Positions 28,307-38,232 of a DNA stretch of 57,947 bases are shown here, piece after piece. Positions within the stretch are counted from its first letter, which is position 1. Each line of letters opens with the position of its first letter. The stretch covers positions 1 through 57,947 of the forward strand of contig JAMOAB010000170.1 of assembly GCA_023621995.1 (NCBI GenBank), in the 5' to 3' direction. Made by a program: the position numbers and the translations under genes. The notes beneath the pieces are model-generated. The model had not been told where the DNA came from, ran no database searches, and saw only the letters and a list, made by a program, of their open reading frames with translations. Origin of the DNA: Bacillota bacterium (GTDB taxonomy: Bacteria; Bacillota; Clostridia; Caldicoprobacterales; Xylanivirgaceae).

Positions 28307-28316
28307 TGATTTCACC

Positions 28317-29054
28317 TCAATCTAATACTGGACTGAATATGGCTTTCCCCGGAATACTTATATCAAATATCCACTCTGAAGATAGATCTGGCTCCAGTTC
28401 TTTAAACTCATCAGTCTTTAGCCATTTAAGTTTTTTATCTACTTCAATAGCTTGTCCTAACTTAATCATTATATGATTGGTTGAAATAATATATATATCG
28501 TCGGGGTTTTCCATTTGTATTTCTTCTATTATATCCTCCACACCCTGACTATATATACCTTCAAGTACGCGAAGCATAGCTCTAAACTGGTAGTCATCTC
28601 CTGCAATAATTCTTTCGCCCTTTGCAAAACTCTTTACATATAGATCTGTTATAATTGGATATCCTTCTATTTGTCTTTCACTAGTTATATCTAATACTAT
28701 TCCCTTCGTATCAATAACTATATCACTTGCCAAATAAGGAATAATAGCACTCTTTTTCCTCTCTTTTATATATATACATATACTATCAGGATAAATGCGC
28801 TCTATCTTCTCTACTTTCACATAGGGATTCTTCTCTAACCTTTTTTTTATTAGATTTTTGTCGAGCTTAAATATATTATCACCCTCATGTATACCACATA
28901 ATCTTATGAGTTCTTCTTCCGCTATATCTTCATTGCCAAAAATTTCGACACTCTCTATTAAAAAGTAATCAGTACCTATTATTACTATACATCCCATAGA
29001 CAGTAGTAATATAAAGAGTAATAATATAATTTTCCCTAACCATTGTCTTCCCAT
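28317..29054 (-). CDS. ftsQ: Cell division protein FtsQ/DivIB
   Basis: Bitopic division protein of 245 residues: a short cytoplasmic N-terminus, one membrane helix (about 8-28), a POTRA domain (about 31-100: LIESVEIFGNEDIAEEELI, GIHEGDNIFKLDKNLIKKRL, NPYVKVEKIERIYPDSICI) and a beta domain (KSAIIPYLASDIVIDTKGIVLDI). This is the FtsQ/DivIB scaffold that binds FtsL and DivIC in the divisome. AGGTGGT ribosome site. It follows ftsW directly, without the murG (and murA or murB) usually found between them. Confidence 0.92.
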   Translation of the reverse strand: MGRQWLGKIILLLFILLLSMGCIVIIGTDYFLIESVEIFGNEDIAEEELIRLCGIHEGDNIFKLDKNLIKKRLEKNPYVKVEKIERIYPDSICIYIKERKKSAIIPYLASDIVIDTKGIVLDITSERQIEGYPIITDLYVKSFAKGERIIAGDDYQFRAMLRVLEGIYSQGVEDIIEEIQMENPDDIYIISTNHIMIKLGQAIEVDKKLKWLKTDEFKELEPDLSSEWIFDISIPGKAIFSPVLD

Positions 29055-29140
29055 AATACCACCTATATCTATTAATCCTTATAATATCATCTCCCATGCT
29101 ACCAGTGTAACTATGCTAAAAACATCCATAACTTAAACTT

Positions 29141-30232
29141 TTAAGTGGCCCTAGAATATTTAGATATGTTTAAAAGTACACCAACACTTGACATAAATAG
29201 GAATAATGATGTACCTCCATAACTTATAAACGGCAGTGGCACTCCCGTGGGAGGTATGGAATTTGTAACAACAGCTATATTTAATAAAACCTGTATACCA
29301 ATCATGCATATTATTCCTGACGCAAGTAAAGTCCCAAACAGATCTGGAGCTGTTATGGCTATCTTTATACCCCTCCATATAAGGGAAAGAAATAATAGCA
29401 TTACAAGGGTAGCTCCTACAAATCCCAGTTCTTCACCTATTATGGCAAATATAAAATCGGTCTCACTATAGGTTAAATATAGGAATTTCTGTCTGCTAGC
29501 TCCCAGTCCCATACCAAACCATCCACCTGAGCCTAGAGAATATAGAGATTGTATGGTCTGCCATCCTTTCCCTTTTGGATCAGACCAAGGATCTCTAAAT
29601 GCTAAAATTCTATTAAGCCTATATTCAGCATCTTTAACTAGTGCCACTACACCTATACAACCTGCTCCCACAAACATAAGAAGATGCCATATCTTAGCAC
29701 CTGCTAAAAACAACATGACAAATGTAATCATTACTAATATTCCAGCTGTACTCATATTGGGCTGCTTCATTATAAGTAAGAACAATACTCCTGTAACCAT
29801 GAGGGAGGGTATTACTCCCTTCCAAAACGAACTTGCTTTTTTCTTATCTTTAGATAAACTATCCGATAGATATATTATTAAGGCAAGTTTTGCTATCTCT
29901 GATGGTTGAAAACTGAATGGACCTATATATAACCACCTCTTAGCTTTATTTAGTTCAGTTCCAAAAAATAATACAGCCACCAATAATAAGATGCTCACAA
30001 ATAAAAAGAGCTTTGAAAACTTTTTTAATTTCCAATAGTCGAAATTGGCCATGAATATCATTCCACACAGCCCTGCAATGGCCCATAGACCTTGCCTTTT
30101 GAAAAAATAATAACTATCATCAAATTTCTGCTGTGCATAATAAAAACTGGCGCTAAATACCATTGTAACTCCTATACATACTAAAAGTAAGGTGATAAAC
30201 ATTATAGGATAATCTATGCCCTTCTTATTCAT
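29141..30232 (-). CDS. ftsW: FtsW/SpoVE-type SEDS peptidoglycan polymerase
   Basis: Polytopic membrane enzyme of 363 residues and about ten helices that polymerises lipid II together with a class B PBP. SEDS motifs: KRWLYIGPFSFQPSEIAKLALIIYLS (about 93-118, start of the catalytic region), RLNRILAFRDPWSDPKGKGWQ, SETDFIFAIIGEELGF (catalytic-region acidic residues) and PPTGVPLPFISYGGTSL. Its place after murD is that of spoVE in B. subtilis, so it may serve vegetative septation, spore cortex or both. It is 4 bases downstream of murD. An 86-base gap to ftsQ follows, where murG is missing. Confidence 0.94.
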   Translation of the reverse strand: MNKKGIDYPIMFITLLLVCIGVTMVFSASFYYAQQKFDDSYYFFKRQGLWAIAGLCGMIFMANFDYWKLKKFSKLFLFVSILLLVAVLFFGTELNKAKRWLYIGPFSFQPSEIAKLALIIYLSDSLSKDKKKASSFWKGVIPSLMVTGVLFLLIMKQPNMSTAGILVMITFVMLFLAGAKIWHLLMFVGAGCIGVVALVKDAEYRLNRILAFRDPWSDPKGKGWQTIQSLYSLGSGGWFGMGLGASRQKFLYLTYSETDFIFAIIGEELGFVGATLVMLLFLSLIWRGIKIAITAPDLFGTLLASGIICMIGIQVLLNIAVVTNSIPPTGVPLPFISYGGTSLFLFMSSVGVLLNISKYSRAT

Positions 30233-30236
30233 ATAA

Positions 30237-31598
30237 CTACCTCCTAAGGGCTTTCACAGCTTCTTTAAATACTTCTCCCCTCTCTTCATAACTGGTAAAC
30301 ATATCCCAGCTAGCGCACGCAGGAGATAATAATACATTTTCCCCTGGTCTTGCCAAAGAAAAGGCCTTTGATACTGCATCCTCTATATTACACACCTTAT
30401 GTATATTTAAAAAACCTTTTTTCTTTGCCGTTAGTATTAATTTTTCGGCTGTTTCACCCAATACTACCATATGGGTCACCTTATCACCAAATGCATCTAT
30501 AAATACATCAAAAGTAGTACCTTTATCCATACCTCCTGCTATAATAACTGTTGGGCCATCCATAGCTTTTATAGCTCTTATAGAGGCATCCGGATTCGTG
30601 CCTTTTGAGTCATTGTAAAATTTTATACCTTCTACGGTATCTACATATTCAATACGATGTTCTACCCCTTTAAAAGTCTTAAGTGTATCAGAGATTACGA
30701 CAGGATCTATATCCAATATTCCAGATATGGCGGTTGCTGCAAGTGCATTTTCTAAATTATGTTCCCCAGGAATGGCTATATCCCTGATATGACATATCTT
30801 CTCCTTACTCTTACCCATATCCATTACTATATTACCGTCTTCTATCCACACACCGGGTGAGCCCGAGATGGTCTTACTAAACATAACAACCTGCCCCTTC
30901 GCTTGGGATATAAGTTTCTTTGTATTATAATCATCTGCATTTAAGACCATATAGTCATCCCCATCCATATTTTTATATATTCTTTCCTTTACGCGTATAT
31001 AGTTATCCATGGTCTTGTGCCTATCTAGATGGTCTTCAGTGATATTGAGTATGGCTCCCACGTGTGGTTTAAAGTTCTCTATACTCTCTAGTTGAAAACT
31101 ACTTACCTCTAATACTACTATATCGTCCTCATCTATTTCCATTATTTCATCAATAAATGGTACTCCAATATTTCCCACTATATGGGCAGTGTAACCGGCA
31201 GTTTTTATAATTTCTCCCACCAAAGCAGTAGTCGTCGTCTTGCCATTGGTTCCTGTTATAGCTACTATAGGGGCACTACACAATCTATATGCCAGCTCCA
31301 TCTCCCCTATAACTTCAATACCTAAAGCTTGTGCCGTATCTACAAAGTCCAAATCAAAGGGAACGCCAGGACTCAATACTATCATATCCATATTGGGTAT
31401 TATATCGTCTGGACTTTTACCCAAATAAAATTCAATTCCGTATATATCCAATTCTTCTAATTGTTCTTTCAGCTTATCAGCTGGTTTTATATCATTTACA
31501 TACACATTAGCTCCAAGTTCTCTCATAAGTCTAGCACTAGCAATACCACTTCGAGCCATACCTACTATCAGAATGTTTTTATCTCTATATCGTTCCAA
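30237..31598 (-). CDS. murD: UDP-N-acetylmuramoyl-L-alanine--D-glutamate ligase MurD
   Basis: Cytoplasmic ligase that adds D-Glu to UDP-MurNAc-L-Ala. The 453-residue protein has the Mur ligase order: N-terminal Rossmann domain (LIVGMARSGIASARLMRELG), central ATPase with P-loop AITGTNGKTTT (about 112-122), NITEDHLDRH, and a C-terminal domain with NDSKGTNPDAS and LLSPACASWD. The length and the last two motifs are specific for MurD. It follows mraY by 11 bases and precedes ftsW by 4. Confidence 0.96.
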   Translation of the reverse strand: MERYRDKNILIVGMARSGIASARLMRELGANVYVNDIKPADKLKEQLEELDIYGIEFYLGKSPDDIIPNMDMIVLSPGVPFDLDFVDTAQALGIEVIGEMELAYRLCSAPIVAITGTNGKTTTTALVGEIIKTAGYTAHIVGNIGVPFIDEIMEIDEDDIVVLEVSSFQLESIENFKPHVGAILNITEDHLDRHKTMDNYIRVKERIYKNMDGDDYMVLNADDYNTKKLISQAKGQVVMFSKTISGSPGVWIEDGNIVMDMGKSKEKICHIRDIAIPGEHNLENALAATAISGILDIDPVVISDTLKTFKGVEHRIEYVDTVEGIKFYNDSKGTNPDASIRAIKAMDGPTVIIAGGMDKGTTFDVFIDAFGDKVTHMVVLGETAEKLILTAKKKGFLNIHKVCNIEDAVSKAFSLARPGENVLLSPACASWDMFTSYEERGEVFKEAVKALRR

Positions 31599-31609
31599 TT
31601 ACAAACCTC

Positions 31610-32605
31610 CTACACTCCTAAAAGTCCTATTAGACAGAGTACTACAGTAATTATCATAAACATTGTCACTACCCGCGTCTCTGGCATACCTTTGAGTTCA
31701 AAATGGTGATGAAGGGGACTCATCTTAAATACACGTTTACCAGTCAGTTTATATGATGTGACTTGTATTATAACTGATATGGATTCCACCATATATATAC
31801 CTCCCATTATAGGCAAGAATAGGGGCATCTTAAGGAGTACTGCCAAAGCAACTACAGCTCCACCGATCCCCAGTGAACCTGTATCGCCCATAAATACTTG
31901 AGCAGGATATACATTGTAACGCAAAAATCCAAGACAACTACCTGCTAGGGCTCCTGCGAAAATCCCTAAATTGTAGTAATTTGCCGCTACATATGCAAGC
32001 CCCTCATCTGAAGCTTTAACGGAAGCAAAGATTGATATAATACAGAATGTAATAGCTACTATCAAAGTCACTCCAGATGCCAAACCATCTAACCCATCGG
32101 TAAGATTGGTACTATTTACTGTACCTATTATGACAAAGACTATAAAAGGTATATACCATATTCCCAGATCCCATTTCTTTGTTGTAAATGGTATATATAT
32201 GCTACTACCTATATCTGCATGTCTATACGCAAATATGGCAAAGATTACAGCTATGACAATCTGACCTATTATCTTTTGGTATGCCCTTAAACCAAGAGAG
32301 CGCTTCATAGCAATCTTTATATAGTCATCAAGAAAACCTATGAGGGCAAATCCAATGGTAACTAACACTGCTACCACTACAAAGTCCAAGTTTTTTTGAG
32401 CCAATAGGAGAACAGTAATACATAAAGGTATCAGGAAAATTATTCCACCCATTGTAGGCGTTCCCTCTTTTTTTAGATGGGCACTAGGTCCATCGTCCCT
32501 TACATGCTGTCCAAACTTAAACCTGCGGAGCATAGGTATGGAGATCTTCCCAGCAATAAGGGTGAGTAAAAGGGATAGTATTACTGAGTGTATTATAGGT
32601 TCCAT
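31610..32605 (-). CDS. mraY: Phospho-N-acetylmuramoyl-pentapeptide transferase MraY
   Basis: Integral membrane enzyme (about ten helices) that makes lipid I from UDP-MurNAc-pentapeptide and undecaprenyl phosphate. The motifs are KKEGTPTMGGIIF (about 46-58), GFLDDYIKI (metal-binding Asp pair), NLTDGLDGLA, VFMGDTGSL and the MSPLHHHFELKG loop near the C-terminus. The 331-residue form starting at ATG 32605 is used; it lies 4 bases after the murF stop with GGAG upstream, whereas the longer frame (to 32638) only overlaps murF and adds non-conserved residues. Confidence 0.96.
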   Translation of the reverse strand: MEPIIHSVILSLLLTLIAGKISIPMLRRFKFGQHVRDDGPSAHLKKEGTPTMGGIIFLIPLCITVLLLAQKNLDFVVVAVLVTIGFALIGFLDDYIKIAMKRSLGLRAYQKIIGQIVIAVIFAIFAYRHADIGSSIYIPFTTKKWDLGIWYIPFIVFVIIGTVNSTNLTDGLDGLASGVTLIVAITFCIISIFASVKASDEGLAYVAANYYNLGIFAGALAGSCLGFLRYNVYPAQVFMGDTGSLGIGGAVVALAVLLKMPLFLPIMGGIYMVESISVIIQVTSYKLTGKRVFKMSPLHHHFELKGMPETRVVTMFMIITVVLCLIGLLGV

Positions 32606-32609
32606 TCCA

Positions 32610-33992
32610 TCATCTCCTCTCCCGCAGATGATGTACAATTTGTTCCATCTGCATCCCCCGGGATCCCTTCACTAATATTGTATCTCCTGTATCTATTAAA
32701 GTGTCTAAATATTCTATTACGTCTTTGTTACAATTAAAGTGATATATATTGTTATCCATTCCCAACTCTCGTGCTCCAATACCTATATATTTACTGTCAC
32801 GCCCCATTGTAATTAATAGATCTATATTTTCTTTGACTATCCACTTGCCCACATTTTTATGTGCTTTTTTAGAATAAGAACCAAGCTCCAGCATATCACC
32901 TAAAATGGCAATCTTACGCCTGCTCTCCATATCGCCTAATACAGAAAGGGCAACCCTCATTGATTCAGGATTTGCGTTATACACATCGTCTATGATCTTT
33001 ACACCATAATCGGTAGTAAATATATTGAGTCGCATACTTCCTAATTGAAAGTTATATAGCGCTTTCTTTATGAGCTCCATATCTATTTCGTACATAAGTC
33101 CTACCGCTACTGCAAACAGACTATTATATACATTATGAACCCCAGGTATGGAAAGCTCTATTTTATAGCTAGTACTGTCTACATCTATATAGTAAGATAT
33201 GCCGCTATCTCCATTTGGTTCGATGTCATATGCTTTTAAATACACATCCCCTGTACCAATATATATTATGGGATATGTAAATTCCTCCTCTACCGTCTTT
33301 AAATAGGGGTCATCTCCATTCAATATTGCCATGCACCCCTCATGAAAGTAATCAAATATCTCCATTTTTGCCTTAAATATATTATCCTGGCTCTTCAATT
33401 TCCCTATATGAGATAGTCCAATATTTGTTATAATAGCAACATCAGGCATAGCTATCTCGACCAAACGGTGGATTTCTCCAAGCTCATTCATACCCAGTTC
33501 CACTACTGCCATATCGTGATTACTATTAAGTCTTAGTAAAGTAAGGGGAAGCCCTATTTCATTATTTAAGTTCCCTTCAGTGGCAAGTACGTCATACTTA
33601 GTACTGAGAACCCCATATATCATATCTTTAGTAGTAGTCTTGCCAGTACTACCTGTTATAGCTATAACAGGTATATTAAACCTTGCCCTATTGTATGATG
33701 CAATATCTTTCAAAGCCTGCAAAGTGTCCTCGACTTCTATAACAGCTAATTGAGATATATCAATATCTTTCAATGGCTTTTCTGTCAATATTGCTCCAAC
33801 TTCCCTATTTATCACTGCATCGTATATAAAATCATGACCATCAAATCTTTCGCCTTTTAGAGGAATAAATAAACTCCCCTTCTGAGCTGTTCGACTATCA
33901 GTACTTACCATATCTATCTCTAAATCTAAATCTCCTGATATGATAGTTCCATCCAAAATATCGGCAAGTTTTGCCATGGTAATTGGTTCCAT
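32610..33992 (-). CDS. murF: UDP-N-acetylmuramoyl-tripeptide--D-alanyl-D-alanine ligase MurF
   Basis: Adds D-Ala-D-Ala to the UDP-MurNAc-tripeptide. The 460-residue product has the MurF N-terminal domain (STDSRTAQKGSLFIPLKGERFDGHDF), the P-loop AITGSTGKTTTKDM (about 107-120), EGNLNNEIGLPLTLL, and NANPESMRVAL in the C-terminal half. The ATG at 33992 directly after the murE stop (TGATATG) is chosen, with GGAGAGGG upstream; the frame runs on to 34022. The adjacent murE shares the same fold but differs clearly in motifs. Confidence 0.95.
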   Translation of the reverse strand: MEPITMAKLADILDGTIISGDLDLEIDMVSTDSRTAQKGSLFIPLKGERFDGHDFIYDAVINREVGAILTEKPLKDIDISQLAVIEVEDTLQALKDIASYNRARFNIPVIAITGSTGKTTTKDMIYGVLSTKYDVLATEGNLNNEIGLPLTLLRLNSNHDMAVVELGMNELGEIHRLVEIAMPDVAIITNIGLSHIGKLKSQDNIFKAKMEIFDYFHEGCMAILNGDDPYLKTVEEEFTYPIIYIGTGDVYLKAYDIEPNGDSGISYYIDVDSTSYKIELSIPGVHNVYNSLFAVAVGLMYEIDMELIKKALYNFQLGSMRLNIFTTDYGVKIIDDVYNANPESMRVALSVLGDMESRRKIAILGDMLELGSYSKKAHKNVGKWIVKENIDLLITMGRDSKYIGIGARELGMDNNIYHFNCNKDVIEYLDTLIDTGDTILVKGSRGMQMEQIVHHLRERR

Positions 33993-33993
33993 A

Positions 33994-35448
33994 TCAAGCC
34001 CTCTCCTTTCGGAGTATCTCATCTACTACTTCTCGCTCATCGAAATGTATAGTTTTATTCTTTAATATTTGATAATTTTCATGACCTTTTCCTGCCAATA
34101 TTATGACATCTCCTTTTTTAGCCTCTCTAAGGGCATATTCTATTGCAGTACGCCGATCTTCAATCGTAACATATGGACACATGGTCTTTTGAACTCCAGG
34201 GATAATATCTTCGATTATTGAAATAGGGTCTTCTGTCCGTGGATTATCTGACGTTATAATGCACAGGTCTGAATACCTTCCTGCCACTTCACCCATCATT
34301 GGACGTTTTTCCCTGTCTCTATCGCCGCCACAACCAAATAATGTAATAAGTCTGCCAGTTGTTATGCCCTTAGCTGTCTTTAGTATATTCTCCAATCCAT
34401 CAGGTGTATGGGCATAGTCTATTATAATAGAGTATTCAGTATCTGTATCTAGAAGTTCAAATCGACCAGGTACACCATATACACCCTCAAGTCCTGCCTT
34501 GATCATATCTTTCCCAATATCCATACAATAGGCAGCCGCTCCTGCAGCAAGTGCATTGTATACACTAAATATGCCAGGTATATTGAGATCTATCCTAACT
34601 CTATCGTCTGGAAGATGTAAATTAAATGACACACCTCTAGATGTTATATCTATGTCCCTTGCATACACTTGGCAGTTCCCGTTACTTATTCCATATGAAA
34701 TTATGTTCTCGCCTATATTTTGGGCTATTATTCTTCCATTTTCATCGTCCATATTTATTATGGCAATTCGGCTGTTTTTAAATAGTTCCTCCTTTGCCGC
34801 CCTATAATTTTCTACTGATCCGTGGAAATCTAGGTGATCCTGGGTAAGATTTGTAAATATACCTATATCAAAGTGGCATCCCCCTACTCTCTTTAGACTA
34901 AGAGAATGGGAAGACACCTCCATTACAACTACATCAATACCTTCATCTAGCATATTAGACAGAAAGCGCTGAAGATCAAGGGATTCAGGAGTAGTCCTAT
35001 CACTATCTACTATCCTATTCCCAATCATATTTGTTATAGTACCTATAAGTCCCACCTTAAGTCCTGCCTTTTCTAAAATGCCCTTCATAAGATAGGTTAT
35101 AGTTGTCTTACCGTTGGTGCCTGTAACGCCAATTAACTTAAGCTTTTCAGCAGGTCTTCCAAAAAAATTGGCAGACATTAGAGCCATAGCAAGCCTGGAA
35201 TCACGGACAAACACCTTTGTTACACCAGTTTTAACCGGTATATCCTTTTCTACTACTAGTACCCTTGCACCTCTTTCTACGGCTTCAGCAGCAAAATTAT
35301 GTCCATCAAATTTAAAACCCTCGATACAAAAAAATAATGAATTAGGTGTAACTTGCCTTGAATCATAATACATATTATCTATTTCAACATCAAGATCTCC
35401 CACTACGTCGATATATGGGGTATCCTCTAAAATTTTGCATAATAACAT
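33994..35448 (-). CDS. murE: UDP-N-acetylmuramyl-tripeptide synthetase MurE (likely meso-diaminopimelate)
   Basis: Adds the third residue to the wall peptide. The 484-residue protein has the Mur ligase domains with YDSRQVTPNSLFFCIEGF (about 28-45), P-loop GVTGTNGKTTITYLMKG (about 108-124), DRTTPESLDLQ and VMEVSSHSL. In the C-terminal part, SDNPRTEDP matches the DNPR motif that marks meso-diaminopimelate-adding enzymes, rather than the lysine type. GAGG ribosome site. Encoded 71 bases after the PBP gene and one base before murF. Confidence 0.95.
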   Translation of the reverse strand: MLLCKILEDTPYIDVVGDLDVEIDNMYYDSRQVTPNSLFFCIEGFKFDGHNFAAEAVERGARVLVVEKDIPVKTGVTKVFVRDSRLAMALMSANFFGRPAEKLKLIGVTGTNGKTTITYLMKGILEKAGLKVGLIGTITNMIGNRIVDSDRTTPESLDLQRFLSNMLDEGIDVVVMEVSSHSLSLKRVGGCHFDIGIFTNLTQDHLDFHGSVENYRAAKEELFKNSRIAIINMDDENGRIIAQNIGENIISYGISNGNCQVYARDIDITSRGVSFNLHLPDDRVRIDLNIPGIFSVYNALAAGAAAYCMDIGKDMIKAGLEGVYGVPGRFELLDTDTEYSIIIDYAHTPDGLENILKTAKGITTGRLITLFGCGGDRDREKRPMMGEVAGRYSDLCIITSDNPRTEDPISIIEDIIPGVQKTMCPYVTIEDRRTAIEYALREAKKGDVIILAGKGHENYQILKNKTIHFDEREVVDEILRKERA

Positions 35449-35519
35449 TTTTACCTCCTCAGTTCACCAATAATCTTCTGTAATCTATATTCCTATATAT
35501 CTATAATAGATATTAACAA

Positions 35520-37664
35520 CTATTCTCTTTCGAATGTTACAAGCACCTCAGCACCAGGAGCAACTACCTCCCCTGCCTCAGGTACTTGCTTTACAGCAAT
35601 TCCACTACCTTCTACTTTAAGTTTTAACTTATTAGACGTCAATATCTTATTTGTCTCTATTAGAGATTTACCAACTACATCGGGTACAACAACTCTATTG
35701 TCTGCGTTTTCTCTGTTTTCTTCAATTTCCACATTTTCGTCCTGATCCTGTGTTAAATATAAAATCACCTTTGTGCCCTCTTTGACAACCGCCCCCGGTT
35801 TTGGCATTTGGTCCTTTATAGTAGTACCTGATAACTGGGTTGAGTATGTAAGTCCCAAATCTTTCAATGCCTTAGTAGCATCTTCAAGTGACATATCAGT
35901 AAGATCAGGTATGCTGACATCTGGTATATCACTGAGATTTGGATCTTGATCATATCTAGGTTCTATATCCAAATATTTTAATATATCTTCTAATATCATC
36001 TTGACATAGGGTGCTGCTACCTGACTGCCAAAATCTACCGCAGCTTCTGGCTCATCTACCATAAAAAGCACAATCACTTGTGGGTCATCAGCTGGTGCAA
36101 ATCCTATAAATGATGCAATGTGTTTTCCCTGTACGATTTTACCATCCGGCCCATATTTTTGGGCAGTACCTGTCTTCCCTCCTACTCTATAACCTGGTAT
36201 ATATGCATTCTTTCCGCTCCCGTCCATTACAACCTGCTCTAGAATATAACGCATGGTCTCTGAAGTCTTAGAAGATATAACTTGTTTTACTATCTTAGGT
36301 TTTATCTCTTCTATAATTGCACCCTCTACATCACGAAATTCCTTGGCTATATGGGGTTCCATAAGATTACCACCATTTATAACCGCAGATACTGCTGTTA
36401 TAAGCTGTATAGGAGTTACTGCTATTGCCTGACCAAAACCCATTCGGGCAAGATCTACATTTTTAACTATATCTTTATTCATTATAACTCCTCGTTCCTC
36501 ACCTAACACATCTATACCTGTCTTATATCCAAAACCAAAATCATCAAGATATTGGTAAAATTTGTCCTTACCCATCCTCAAAGCAATATCCATAAATACC
36601 GGATTGCAAGAATTTTTCACACCTTCTACAAAGTTTTGATGTCCGTGCCCCCAACTTCTCCAACATTTTATCCTAACTCCATCCACCATCTTAAATCCAG
36701 GACAGTCAAAGGAGCTGTCAGGTGTAACTATACCTTCTTCTAAACCTGCAGCTGATGTTATTATCTTAAAGGTTGAACCGGGATCTAAATTATCTTTACA
36801 ATTTATATTTTTTACATACTCTTGCATTCCTTCGAAGCCTAAATCCCTAGGTGGATTATTAGGATCAAAATCCGGTCTACTTGCCATAGCCAATATCTCA
36901 CCGGTACTTGGTTCCATAACAATGGCATATACCTTCTTAGCATTATAGTTAGCCATGGCATCAGATACAGCTTTTTCAGTAAAATGCTGTATGGTTTGAT
37001 CTATGGTAAGTACTAAATTCCATCCATCTTTGGGAGGTATGTACTGATCTACATTATATGGCAATTCTTTTCCATGGACATCGGTCTCAGTTATTATTCT
37101 GCCAGGCGTCCCCTTTAATTGTTTGTCATAGTATAATTCTATTCCCTCTTGTCCTTCTCCATCTATCTTGGTAAAACCCAATATGTGGGAGGCCAAATTC
37201 TTATTAGGGTAATAACGCTTACTCTCCTCTGTAAATACTATACCCTTTATATCAAGGTTTCTTACCTCATTTGCTATTTCTTTGGATACTTGCCTTTTTA
37301 TCCAAACTTCAGATTTACTCTTGTCAGAGATCTTTTCATACAGATCTTCCTCGGACACATCTATTATAGGGGCCAAGAGTCTTGCTGCCTCCTTTGCATC
37401 CTCTATCTGACTTGGCCTGGCAGCTATGGTTTCTGCACTAGCACTCTGCGCTAGTACATTCCCATTCCTATCATATATTATGCCTCGCTTAGGGGCAACA
37501 GGTAATTTCCGCGTCCACTGATCTAAAGCCTTACTTTGAAGCTCTTCACCCCATATTAACTGTATGTAGGCTAGACGACCAATCAATATAAAAAAAATTA
37601 AGGTTACCACTATAAGCAATGTCAGTAACCTTTTTCGGTTGGTAACCCCCGCCGATGTTGCCAC
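35520..37664 (-). CDS. spoVD: Class B penicillin-binding protein SpoVD/FtsI with two PASTA domains
   Basis: Septal transpeptidase of 714 residues: membrane anchor (about 11-35), PBP dimerisation domain (about 55-205), transpeptidase domain (about 240-555) with STFK (297-300, catalytic Ser297), SCN (352-354) and KTGT (497-500), then two PASTA domains (about 592-655 and 668-714). The PASTA pair and position between ftsL and murE match SpoVD of B. subtilis; only one such gene is seen here, so it may do both vegetative and sporulation work. Two Cys (C321 and C334) near the active site are worth noting, as SpoVD is redox controlled in Bacillus through two cysteines there. Confidence 0.93.
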   Translation of the reverse strand: MATSAGVTNRKRLLTLLIVVTLIFFILIGRLAYIQLIWGEELQSKALDQWTRKLPVAPKRGIIYDRNGNVLAQSASAETIAARPSQIEDAKEAARLLAPIIDVSEEDLYEKISDKSKSEVWIKRQVSKEIANEVRNLDIKGIVFTEESKRYYPNKNLASHILGFTKIDGEGQEGIELYYDKQLKGTPGRIITETDVHGKELPYNVDQYIPPKDGWNLVLTIDQTIQHFTEKAVSDAMANYNAKKVYAIVMEPSTGEILAMASRPDFDPNNPPRDLGFEGMQEYVKNINCKDNLDPGSTFKIITSAAGLEEGIVTPDSSFDCPGFKMVDGVRIKCWRSWGHGHQNFVEGVKNSCNPVFMDIALRMGKDKFYQYLDDFGFGYKTGIDVLGEERGVIMNKDIVKNVDLARMGFGQAIAVTPIQLITAVSAVINGGNLMEPHIAKEFRDVEGAIIEEIKPKIVKQVISSKTSETMRYILEQVVMDGSGKNAYIPGYRVGGKTGTAQKYGPDGKIVQGKHIASFIGFAPADDPQVIVLFMVDEPEAAVDFGSQVAAPYVKMILEDILKYLDIEPRYDQDPNLSDIPDVSIPDLTDMSLEDATKALKDLGLTYSTQLSGTTIKDQMPKPGAVVKEGTKVILYLTQDQDENVEIEENRENADNRVVVPDVVGKSLIETNKILTSNKLKLKVEGSGIAVKQVPEAGEVVAPGAEVLVTFERE

Positions 37665-37688
37665 CCATTACTCCCCCTTTTTGTAAGA

Positions 37689-38189
37689 TCAATTTATCAT
37701 ATCAATTATACGTTCTATTATTGTCTTCTTAGAGTGCTGAATATGTTCCGTTTTTTCTACCTCGCTAGGGCTATCATTAAATAGGCTGACTACTTGAACT
37801 TGGTCCTTTGTAGGATAGTCCATCCCCAAGTCCTCTTTAGCTACTTTCTCTATCCGATTTAGATCTCCACATACCGCCAACTCTACACGTAGATTCTCCT
37901 GTCTACTCTTCTCTTGTTCTAAAGCATTCTCCAGTTTTAGTATGTTCTGGTGGTTCTGGTTTATAATAGCATACCTTCCAACAACAAGACATGAAAATGC
38001 AAACATGCCTATAAGCATAAGCATGGGCATAATCTTGCCCTTTGTCTTTGGTTTAACCTGCTCGCCTGTCTTCTCCCTGGCCTGTTCTCTAGGCAGGACC
38101 GTTTGGGTAGGTACCTCTTGTCTTCCTTTTTCATGCTGTTGATCGTATTGTGGATAATAACTATACTGCTGTCTTTCTGCTACTAACAA
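37689..38189 (-). CDS. ftsL: FtsL-like cell division protein
   Basis: Bitopic division protein of 166 residues. It has a long cytoplasmic N-terminus rich in Gln, Tyr and charged residues (1 to about 50, QQYSYYPQYDQQHEKG), one membrane helix (about 54-76, MPMLMLIGMFAFSCLVVG) and a short coiled coil outside (about 85-110) ending in a GDLNRIEKVAKEDLGMDYP segment, typical of FtsL. The cytoplasmic arm is longer than in B. subtilis FtsL (117 residues). The start is TTG at 38189 with GGGAGG nine bases upstream. Placed between rsmH and spoVD, its usual site. Confidence 0.88.
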   Translation of the reverse strand: MLVAERQQYSYYPQYDQQHEKGRQEVPTQTVLPREQAREKTGEQVKPKTKGKIMPMLMLIGMFAFSCLVVGRYAIINQNHQNILKLENALEQEKSRQENLRVELAVCGDLNRIEKVAKEDLGMDYPTKDQVQVVSLFNDSPSEVEKTEHIQHSKKTIIERIIDMIN

Positions 38190-38232
38190 TTTATTCAGCC
38201 TCCCATCTTATTATTCATCCTAATGTATACTA

